From: Oscillospiraceae bacterium
GTDB lineage: Bacteria; Bacillota; Clostridia; Oscillospirales; Acutalibacteraceae
NCBI GenBank assembly: GCA_031273775.1
Contig: JAISRF010000023.1
Coordinates: 1 to 15,700 of the forward strand
Direction of reading: 5' to 3'
DNA: 15,700 bases
Below the pieces are notes generated by a model. It was not told the DNA's origin and made no database searches. It was given only the letters and a program-made list of their open reading frames with translations. Below, one piece after another: positions 1-5,538 of the stretch (position 1 is its first letter; every line of letters begins with the position of its first letter). Both the position numbers and the translations under genes were made by a program.

Positions 1-40
<40 letters not shown>

Positions 41-42
41 AC

Positions 43-60
43 CGCGCCCCGCGGGGCGCG
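43..60. repeat. 18-bp perfect palindrome at the coaX 3' end
   Basis: CGCGCCCCGCGGGGCGCG equals its own reverse complement and directly abuts the coaX stop codon (61-63, minus strand). It could form a strong hairpin in the coaX transcript. The sequence after it on the minus strand is GGTTTGAG rather than a U-run, so it is not a textbook intrinsic terminator. It may act as an mRNA 3'-end stabiliser, a weak terminator or a dispersed palindromic repeat. A near copy lies after proS at 13377-13392. Confidence 0.7.
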
Positions 61-834
61 TCACCGGTTTCTGTAATAAATAATCCTTAGGCCTTCCAGC
101 ACTAAATTCTCACAGTGAATAATCTCACGCTTACAGCTTGAAATAACCGGTTTCGCCAAACCACCGGTAGCGATGGCGGTCATTTTTAACCCCAATTCTT
201 CCTCCATGCGCCCTACCAGCCCGTCCAGCATGGCGGCGGTGCCCGTAATCAGCCCGGCTTTCATGGAGTTGGCCGTGTTTGTGCCGATCACGCGCGCGGG
301 AGCCTTTAAGTGCACAAGCGGCAATTGAGCGGTGCCAGAGGCCAGCGCGCGAAGCGAAAGCTCCACGCCCGCCGAAATGACGCAACCCAAAAACGCGCCG
401 TTTTCATCCAATGCGCTGATTTTGGTGGCTGTGCCCAAATCAATCACGGCGGCGGGCAGCGGGAAAAGTTCCGAGGCGGCTACCGCCCCCGCCACTAAAT
501 CCGCGCCGAGCTGCGCCGGATTGTCTATTTTTATATTCAACCCCGTCTTCACGCCCGGGCCGAGCAAGACCGCGGGAATCCCGCACACGCGGCTAACGGC
601 GTCCAGCCACGCGCTGTCCAGCCCCGGCACTACCGAGCTGATTAGGGCACCGTCAAAAGCAATGGGCGCAAACCGGTATAAAGAAAGCACACCGCTTAAA
701 GTTACCGCGCATTCATCGGCGGTGCTGCCCGCTCGAGTGGAAATCCGGGCGACAAACAGCGGGGGAGTACCGCGCTCGCCACCAAACGCCCCGAGTATAA
801 TGTTGCTGTTGCCGATATCAATCGCTAGAAGCAT
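61..834 (-). CDS. coaX: Type III pantothenate kinase
   Basis: CoaX phosphorylates pantothenate with ATP, the first step of coenzyme A synthesis, in the cytoplasm. The 257-residue protein has the normal family length. It shows the ASKHA-fold signatures of CoaX: an N-terminal phosphate loop DIGNSN (residues 6-11), SSVVPG (66-71), a GAD motif at 110-112 with the conserved acidic residue, the second phosphate motif DLGTAT (132-137), the ISAGVELSLRALASGTAQLP stretch around 153-172, IGTNT (183-187) and ATGGLA near 222. The ATG at 832-834 is chosen because AGAAAGGAT lies about 8 nt upstream on the minus strand. The gene is transcribed away from degV, probably from a promoter at 951-979, and ends directly against an 18-bp palindrome. 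In other Firmicutes coaX often neighbours birA or dus; those genes are not visible here. Type III kinases are insensitive to feedback by CoA (family knowledge). Confidence 0.95.
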   Translation of the reverse strand: MLLAIDIGNSNIILGAFGGERGTPPLFVARISTRAGSTADECAVTLSGVLSLYRFAPIAFDGALISSVVPGLDSAWLDAVSRVCGIPAVLLGPGVKTGLNIKIDNPAQLGADLVAGAVAASELFPLPAAVIDLGTATKISALDENGAFLGCVISAGVELSLRALASGTAQLPLVHLKAPARVIGTNTANSMKAGLITGTAAMLDGLVGRMEEELGLKMTAIATGGLAKPVISSCKREIIHCENLVLEGLRIIYYRNR

Positions 835-912
835 GGCCGGATCCTTTCTGCAGTCAGAGGTTTAGAAATCAGACAATATAAACCAAACCCAATATATCAT
901 ACACGAGCCGGG

Positions 913-939
913 CGGAGCGTGAGCTTGCTCGCATCTCCG
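913..939. repeat. Imperfect inverted repeat in the coaX leader
   Basis: The arms CGGAG (913-917) and CTCCG (935-939) pair. Inside them GAG (921-923) pairs with CTC (928-930) around a small loop, with an asymmetric bulge between the two helices. The element lies downstream of the predicted coaX promoter on the minus strand, so it would be in the 5' UTR. Its function is unknown; it is about 80 nt from the start codon and does not cover the ribosome site. Confidence 0.5.
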
Positions 940-950
940 AGGATATACAC

Positions 951-979
951 AGTATAACATGGCAGCCGAATTTTTGCAA
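951..979 (-). promoter_or_regulatory. Putative sigma-A promoter for coaX
   Basis: On the minus strand, TTGCAA (974-979) is the -35 box and TATACT (951-956) the -10 box, with a 17-nt spacer. Transcription would start near 944 and give a leader of about 110 nt. It is assigned by consensus and spacing only. Confidence 0.55.
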
Positions 980-1097
980 CCTTCTTTTATGTCAATATTT
1001 CTAATCATCTTCTTTGCTTGACAATCATAGTGAATTTAGGCAGGCTGTGAATACTAACCAAAACAGCACTTACGAAATTATTCTTTGCAAATTACAG

Positions 1098-1126
1098 TTG
1101 CCAAATTTATTTTTCTATGCTATAAT
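1098..1126 (+). promoter_or_regulatory. Sigma-A promoter for degV
   Basis: A TTGCCA -35 (1098-1103) and a perfect TATAAT -10 (1121-1126) are separated by 17 nt. A TG at 1118-1119 makes an extended -10. The start would be near 1133, giving a leader of about 60 nt before the degV ATG. Confidence 0.75.
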
Positions 1127-1194
1127 AACTCCTGCGGTTATTCAATATTAGGTTCCGGATCTAATATATTTTACACTGGAAGGATTGAGTTTAT

Positions 1195-2049
1195 ATGAGC
1201 GTAGTTATTTCGGCGGACAGTACCGCGGACCTTACCCCGGAACTCCTTGATCGGTTGAACGTGCGCGTGAGCCACAACCCCATCATCCGGGGGAGCGAAC
1301 AGCTTTTGGATGGAGTAGACATCCAGCCTGACGGCGTTTTTGAATATTACGAGCAAACCGGTCGTCTGGTCAAAACCTGCGCCCCCAATGCGGAGGAATA
1401 CCTGGCGTTTTTGAAACCCGCGCTGCAAAACGGCGATGAAGTGATTCACTTTACAATCAGTTCGGAAATGTCAGCTTCGTACGCCGCGGCTCGGTCTTTG
1501 ACTGACGATATACCTAATCTTTACATTGTGGATTCGCGGAATCTGTCCACCGGCATCGCGCTTCTGGTCATGTTGGCGGTTGGGCTCCGGGACAAAGGGC
1601 TTTCCGCGAAGGCAATCATGGAGGAAATCAACGCCGCCGCGAAAAAGGTAGATGCCTCGTTTATCATCGACACGCTGGAGTACCTGCACAAGGGCGGGCG
1701 CTGTTCCGGTCTGGCGGCGCTGGGCGCGAATTTGCTCCGGCTCAAGCCCTGCATAGAAGTTCGCGGCGGTAAGATGACCGTGGGTAAAAAATACCGAGGT
1801 AAGCTGGCGGATGTGCACAGGGAGTACATAGCGGAGCATCTCCGAAACCCTGAGGATATTGACACAACGCGGATTTTTATCACCCATTCCGGGTGTCCGG
1901 ACGAGCTGCTTGAAAACGCGAAATCGGAGGTGTCCAAGCTTGTGAAGTTTGATGAGGTGTTAGTCACGCGGGCGGGTTGTTCCATTTCGGTACACTGCGG
2001 GCGAAATACGCTTGGGATTTTGTTTATACGGAAAAGCGACATTATATAA
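1195..2049 (+). CDS. DegV family (FakB-like) fatty-acid-binding protein
   Basis: DegV proteins bind a fatty acid in a deep pocket. The FakB members present it to the kinase FakA so that exogenous fatty acids enter phospholipid synthesis. The 284-residue length is typical. Visible signatures are DSTADL (8-13), TISSEMS (87-93), the VDSR motif near 112-115, DTLEYLHKGGRCSG (159-172) and the C-terminal HCGRNTLG (267-274), which positions the lipid carboxylate in FakB. The motif usually reads HxGP; here Arg270 replaces the Pro. The ATG at 1195 has GGAAGGA about 10 nt upstream and a strong promoter at 1098-1126, so the gene is probably monocistronic. No fakA (DAK-domain kinase) lies in the window, so a role in fatty-acid activation is inferred from the family. 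The stop codon sits inside an 18-bp palindrome (2037-2054). Confidence 0.93.
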   Translation: MSVVISADSTADLTPELLDRLNVRVSHNPIIRGSEQLLDGVDIQPDGVFEYYEQTGRLVKTCAPNAEEYLAFLKPALQNGDEVIHFTISSEMSASYAAARSLTDDIPNLYIVDSRNLSTGIALLVMLAVGLRDKGLSAKAIMEEINAAAKKVDASFIIDTLEYLHKGGRCSGLAALGANLLRLKPCIEVRGGKMTVGKKYRGKLADVHREYIAEHLRNPEDIDTTRIFITHSGCPDELLENAKSEVSKLVKFDEVLVTRAGCSISVHCGRNTLGILFIRKSDII

Positions 2050-2054
2050 TGTCG
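2037..2054. repeat. 18-bp palindrome overlapping the degV stop
   Basis: CGACATTATATAATGTCG is a perfect palindrome containing the last codons and the TAA stop (2047-2049) of degV. It could be an operator-like dyad or a weak RNA hairpin. It is not followed by a U-run. Confidence 0.65.
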
Positions 2055-2070
2055 GTGCGAATTTCACCGA
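2052..2070 (+). terminator. Weak hairpin after degV, possible terminator
   Basis: TCGGTG (2052-2057) pairs with CACCGA (2065-2070) around a 7-nt loop just after the degV stop. A short T-run (CTTTTT) follows only about 13 nt later, so it is a poor match to an intrinsic terminator. Its first bases overlap the end of the palindrome at 2037-2054, so the two structures compete. Confidence 0.3.
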
Positions 2071-2128
2071 GCATATGGCAACTTTTTCACGGAAAAAAAT
2101 TAAATATTTAAAAAGCCGATTTTACCTC

Positions 2129-2157
2129 TTGCATTCTCAATATATATGCGTTATAAT
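2129..2157 (+). promoter_or_regulatory. Sigma-A promoter for nrdDG
   Basis: A TTGCAT -35 (2129-2134) and a TATAAT -10 (2152-2157) have a 17-nt spacer. Transcription would start near 2164, about 56 nt before the nrdD ATG. The spacer contains the first NrdR-like box. Confidence 0.75.
2135..2150 (+). promoter_or_regulatory. Putative NrdR box 1
   Basis: The core CAATATATA (2138-2146) matches the first nine positions of the conserved NrdR-box core CwAtATaTwG, while the final G and outer bases are degenerate. It lies between the -35 and -10 boxes of the nrdD promoter, where a repressor would block RNA polymerase. Confidence 0.5.
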
Positions 2158-2175
2158 AGATTTCACAAAAGGAAC

Positions 2176-2191
2176 GCACAATATCTTGTGG
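2176..2191 (+). promoter_or_regulatory. Putative NrdR box 2
   Basis: GCACAATATCTTGTGG matches the NrdR consensus acaCwAtATaTwGtgt at 13 of 16 positions by eye, including the dyad CACAA...TTGTG. It lies just downstream of the predicted start site and 41 bp, about four helical turns, from box 1. NrdR is the ATP/dATP-sensing repressor of bacterial ribonucleotide reductase genes. Confidence 0.65.
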
Positions 2192-2219
2192 GTTGATTTC
2201 AGAAGGGAAGAGCGGCTTA

Positions 2220-4829
2220 ATGACCCGTATTGTTAAGCGTGACGGACGCGAGGTAGACTTCAATATCGACAAAATCGCCACCGCTATTTTTAAGGCGGCA
2301 CAGGCGACGGGCGGTCGGGATTACGACACTGCCTATGATTTGGCGCGCCAGGTGGTGGAAACGGCGGAGATGGAATTCGGCAAGACCCCCGCCGTGGAGC
2401 AAATACAGGATGTTGTGGAGCGTGTGCTAATCGAAAACGGCCATGCCCGCACCGCGAAGGAATTCATTCTTTACCGGGCGGAGCGCACTCGTAGGCGCGA
2501 GATGAACACTCGCCTGATGAAAACCTACGAGGATTTGACCTACAAAGACGCCTCGGACTCGGACGTCAAACGTGAAAACGCCAACATTGACGGAGACACC
2601 GCTATGGGCACCATGCTCAAATACGGCTCGGAGGGCGCCAAGCAATTTTATGAGATGTACGTCCTTGAACCCGCCCACGCCCGCGCCCACCGTGAGGGCG
2701 ATATTCACATTCACGACCTTGACTTTTTAACCCTCACTACCACCTGCTGCCAGATAGACCTGGACAAGCTCTTCACGGGCGGGTTCGGCACAGGCCACGG
2801 GATTTTGCGGGAACCCAACGACATTACCAGTTATTCCGCGCTGGCGTGTATTGCCATTCAGAGCAACCAAAACGACCAGCACGGCGGGCAAAGCGTACCT
2901 AATTTTGATTACGCCATGTCAAAGGGTGTGGCAAAGACATACAAAAAACTCTACCGCCGCAACCTTGCCAAAGCGCTGGAGCTTCTAACCGGCGCGGACG
3001 ACGTTGCCCAAACCGTCCGCCAGGCCATGGAACGCGCCGCCGCCCAAACCGGCGAAAACCCCGCAATTGGCGGTTGCGAGGGTTACCTTAAAGCCGAACG
3101 TGAGCTTTTGAACGCTTCTTTCAAACCGGACGCGGTGCTTCAGGCGCAGGAATTTGCCTTAAAACGCGCCGAACACGAAACCGAACAGACTACATTTCAG
3201 GCTATGGAAGCCTTTGTCCACAATTTGAATACCATGCATTCACGCGCGGGCGCTCAGACGCCTTTTTCCTCCATCAACTACGGCATGGACACTTCCCCGG
3301 AGGGACGCATCGTCATAAAAAATGTCCTGCTTGCCACTGAGGCAGGACTGGGAAATGGTGAAACCCCTATCTTTCCCATTCACATTTTTAAGGTGAAAGA
3401 GGGCGTAAATTACAACCCCGGAGACCCAAATTACGACCTGTTGAAGCTGGCGTTCCGCGTGTCCTCCAAACGCCTGTTTCCAAACTTTTCATTCATTGAC
3501 GCTCCCTTTAACTTGAAATATTATAAACCCGGTCAGCCGGATACGGAATGCGCGTACATGGGTTGCCGCACCCGCGTGGTCGCCAATGCCTACGACCCCG
3601 AACGCGAGACTGTAAACGGGCGGGGAAACCTGTCTTTTACATCACTCAACCTTCCGCGAATCGCCATCAAAAGCCACGGAGATATTGACGGCTTTTACGA
3701 AGAACTCGACCGAAAAATCGACCTTGTTATACGTCAGCTTTTGGAGCGGTTTGAGATTCAGGCGCGAAAAAAAGTCCGCAATTTCCCGTTTTTGATGGGG
3801 CAGGGAATATGGCTCGATTCCGAAAAGCTTAACCCGGACGACGAAGTACGTGAGGTCTTGAAGCACGGCACTCTCACCATGGGCTTCATCGGGCTGGCGG
3901 AAGCGTTGGTCGCGCTCACCGGTCGCCATCACGGCGAAAGCAAGGAAAGTCAGAATTTAGGGCTGGAAATTGTGGGACATATGCGCAAGCGGATGAACGA
4001 TGCGACGGAAAAACACAGCTTAAATTTTTCGCTTATCGCCACCCCGGCAGAGGGGCTTTCGGGGAGATTTGTCCGCCTGGATAATGAGCGGTACGGTTCC
4101 ATTCCGGGTGTGACCGACCGCGAATACTACACCAACAGCTTTCACATTCCGGTTTATTATAAAATCAGCTCGTTTGATAAAATCAAGCTCGAAGCGCCCT
4201 ACCACGACCTGACCAACGGCGGGCATATTACCTACGTTGAGATGGACGGTGATCCCTGCGACAACCCTGAGGCGTTTGAAGCGGTTATCCGCTGTATGAA
4301 AGAATCGGGTATCGGATACGGCTCGGTGAATCACCCCGTTGACCGTGATCCCATTTGCGGATTTACCGGCATTATCGGGGACACTTGCCCCAAATGCGGT
4401 CGCAAGGAGCAGGAAGGCCCGGTGGGTTTTGAGCGCATCCGCCGCATAACGGGCTATTTGGTGGGAACACTTGAAAGGTTCAACAACGCCAAACAGGCAG
4501 AGGTGCGCGACCGCGTGAAACATTCAATTCCGGCAACCCACGCGGTCGGATTGGAGCGGAAGGAAAGCTTGTCCACTAAGTTAGAGCGATTTACCGTTTC
4601 CCCAGAGGAGTTCGAGGGCTCCTCACGGGAACCCGGGGATGAAAAAGCGCCCACACGCAGTCGAATCCCCGTAAAACCCCTGGATATGGACACCGGCAAC
4701 ACGCTGGAGTTTGAGATTCTGGAGGAATATGGCGCTAAATCCCCCACGGTTATTCCGGATTCTTTTTTAAACGCGGCGTTCCGTTTTGCCTCTACCGATG
4801 CGAATTATGAGGAAATTTCGCTGTTTTAA
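2220..4829 (+). CDS. nrdD: Anaerobic ribonucleoside-triphosphate reductase
   Basis: Class III ribonucleotide reductase reduces NTPs to dNTPs with a glycyl radical and supplies DNA precursors without oxygen. From the ATG at 2220 the protein has 869 residues. An in-frame TTG at 2193 lacks a ribosome site, while GGGAAGAG precedes 2220. Residues 2-92 form an ATP-cone, the allosteric activity domain. The catalytic barrel follows, with IHIHDLD (162-168), the Cys pair in TTTCCQ (173-178) and the probable thiyl-radical Cys210 in ALACIAIQSNQ. The C-terminal radical domain has a zinc site (Cys713, Cys723, Cys726) and the radical loop RRITGYLVG with Gly745, followed by RDRVKH ending at 768. About 100 further residues follow, which is unusual because the family normally ends near here. 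The gene is followed 76 bp later by its activase nrdG and is probably controlled by NrdR. Confidence 0.96.
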   Translation: MTRIVKRDGREVDFNIDKIATAIFKAAQATGGRDYDTAYDLARQVVETAEMEFGKTPAVEQIQDVVERVLIENGHARTAKEFILYRAERTRRREMNTRLMKTYEDLTYKDASDSDVKRENANIDGDTAMGTMLKYGSEGAKQFYEMYVLEPAHARAHREGDIHIHDLDFLTLTTTCCQIDLDKLFTGGFGTGHGILREPNDITSYSALACIAIQSNQNDQHGGQSVPNFDYAMSKGVAKTYKKLYRRNLAKALELLTGADDVAQTVRQAMERAAAQTGENPAIGGCEGYLKAERELLNASFKPDAVLQAQEFALKRAEHETEQTTFQAMEAFVHNLNTMHSRAGAQTPFSSINYGMDTSPEGRIVIKNVLLATEAGLGNGETPIFPIHIFKVKEGVNYNPGDPNYDLLKLAFRVSSKRLFPNFSFIDAPFNLKYYKPGQPDTECAYMGCRTRVVANAYDPERETVNGRGNLSFTSLNLPRIAIKSHGDIDGFYEELDRKIDLVIRQLLERFEIQARKKVRNFPFLMGQGIWLDSEKLNPDDEVREVLKHGTLTMGFIGLAEALVALTGRHHGESKESQNLGLEIVGHMRKRMNDATEKHSLNFSLIATPAEGLSGRFVRLDNERYGSIPGVTDREYYTNSFHIPVYYKISSFDKIKLEAPYHDLTNGGHITYVEMDGDPCDNPEAFEAVIRCMKESGIGYGSVNHPVDRDPICGFTGIIGDTCPKCGRKEQEGPVGFERIRRITGYLVGTLERFNNAKQAEVRDRVKHSIPATHAVGLERKESLSTKLERFTVSPEEFEGSSREPGDEKAPTRSRIPVKPLDMDTGNTLEFEILEEYGAKSPTVIPDSFLNAAFRFASTDANYEEISLF
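4524..4826 (+). other. C-terminal extension of NrdD
   Basis: This stretch codes for NrdD residues 769-869, beyond the glycyl-radical loop and the RDRVKH segment where E. coli and phage T4 NrdD end. It is charged and Pro/Ser-containing at first (EEFEGSSREPGDEKAPTRSR), then more regular (LEFEILEEYGAKSPTVIPDS, ending NYEEISLF). It contains no cysteine, so it is not a thiol redox tail. I recognise no domain in it. The reading frame is continuous and base composition resembles the rest of the gene. Confidence 0.6.
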
Positions 4830-4905
4830 ATTAAGAATAAAAATCATTTCTGTCTCATTTTTGGTTTTTCAATTTTTATTTGATTAAATCGAGAGCTGAA
4901 AATCT

Positions 4906-5406
4906 ATGTTGCGAATTTCTGGCATTGTGGATGAGTCTGTCGTGGATGGTCCCGGTTATCGTTATGTGGTGTTCGCTCAGGGTTGCCCTCACCATTGCCC
5001 CGGTTGCCACAACCCTCATACCCACGCGTTTGAGGGCGGTACGTCCATTTCGGCGGAGGAGTTGTTTCGGAATGTGCGTAAAAATCCCTTGCTTTCCGGT
5101 GTGACCCTCAGCGGCGGAGAACCCTTTTGCCAAGCGGAGGAACTGGCTGCGCTGGCAGGTATGGTGAAAGCTGCCGGGCTTTCCGTTATCACCTACACCG
5201 GCTACACCTTTGAAGAGCTGATCGCCGATTTTTCGGAAAATCCCGGCTGGCGCTCCCTTTTGGAAAACACGGATATTCTGGTGGACGGGCCCTTTCGGCT
5301 GGAAGAAAAAGACCCGTTGCTGAAATTTCGCGGTTCCAAAAATCAACGGTTGATTAATGTGAAAGAGTCGCTTGAAAACGGCGAAGCCGTTTTAGTTGAC
5401 AGTTAA
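4906..5406 (+). CDS. nrdG: Anaerobic RNR activating enzyme (radical SAM)
   Basis: NrdG uses a [4Fe-4S] cluster to cleave S-adenosylmethionine and place the glycyl radical on NrdD. The 166-residue protein carries the radical-SAM cluster motif C27-x3-C31-x2-C34 (GCPHHCPGCHN), an early DGPG (14-17), SGGEPF (69-74) for SAM binding, TYTGYTFEEL and the family C-terminal VDGPFRLEEKDPLLKFRGSKNQR segment in shortened form. Length and motifs match small NrdG-type activases rather than the larger PflA. The ATG at 4906 has a weak GAGAG site about 10 nt upstream. The 76-bp gap after nrdD is very AT-rich with no clear promoter, so the two are probably cotranscribed. The stop codon lies within the palindrome GACAGTTAACTGTC (5398-5411). 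Confidence 0.95.
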   Translation: MLRISGIVDESVVDGPGYRYVVFAQGCPHHCPGCHNPHTHAFEGGTSISAEELFRNVRKNPLLSGVTLSGGEPFCQAEELAALAGMVKAAGLSVITYTGYTFEELIADFSENPGWRSLLENTDILVDGPFRLEEKDPLLKFRGSKNQRLINVKESLENGEAVLVDS

Positions 5407-5536
5407 CTGTCCCTTACAAAACGTATGATTTCTGGTGATATGTTGTTGTTTGTTTGCTTGAGAGTATCAGTGATTTCAAATCATCCGCGCAACGCGGACA
5501 CCACAACTGTCAGTAGTCAGCTGCCAATTGTCAACT
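5394..5536. repeat. ~143-bp element with 11-bp inverted ends
   Basis: The left end AGTTGACAGTT (5394-5404) and right end AATTGTCAACT (5526-5536) are inverted repeats matching at 10 of 11 positions. The left end overlaps the nrdG stop and a 14-bp palindrome (5398-5411). The right end lies within a degenerate heptamer array (5503-5537). An internal hairpin TCCGCG-CAA-CGCGGA lies at 5484-5498. No transposase or target duplication is seen. It may be a small non-autonomous repeat or two heptamer arrays that happen to face each other. Confidence 0.4.
5484..5498. repeat. GC-rich hairpin upstream of the lipoprotein gene
   Basis: TCCGCG (5484-5489) and CGCGGA (5493-5498) form a perfect 6-bp stem with a CAA loop. 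There is no following T-run. It lies in the non-coding stretch between nrdG and the lipoprotein start. Confidence 0.55.
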
Positions 5537-5537
5537 G
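5503..5537. repeat. Degenerate heptamer array (TCAACTG-like)
   Basis: Five contiguous 7-bp units read ACAACTG, TCAGTAG, TCAGCTG, CCAATTG and TCAACTG. They are in the same orientation as the perfect TCAACTC array at 2-40, from which the consensus differs only in the last base. The array ends one base before the chosen GTG start of the next gene. Confidence 0.6.
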
Positions 5538-5538
5538 C

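Larger units (their letters stand above)
835..1194. other. Divergent intergenic region coaX/degV (360 bp)
   Basis: This gap contains no convincing coding sequence. It holds the coaX ribosome site (841-849), an imperfect GC-rich inverted repeat (913-939) in the presumed coaX leader, a minus-strand promoter (951-979), an AT-rich stretch from about 980 to 1095, a plus-strand promoter (1098-1126) and the degV ribosome site GGAAGGA (1178-1184). No riboswitch or tRNA was recognised. Confidence 0.7.

Noticed and set aside
332..865. 177-residue open frame on the plus strand opposite coaX
   Set aside because: It is antisense to the well-supported coaX, has no family signature and its Ala/Ser/Pro-rich composition reflects the complement of the real gene.
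1018..1023. Perfect TTGACA upstream of degV
   Set aside because: No acceptable -10 box lies at 16-18 nt downstream on the plus strand. The TTGCCA/TATAAT pair at 1098-1126 is much better.
4830..4905. Intrinsic terminator or promoter between nrdD and nrdG
   Set aside because: The gap is AT-rich with T-runs, but I found no stable GC stem before them and no spaced -35/-10 pair. Cotranscription is the simpler reading.
5396..5429. TTGACA and TATGAT as a promoter for the lipoprotein gene
   Set aside because: The spacer is 22 nt, too long for sigma-A. The TTGACA is part of the heptamer/palindrome repeat.
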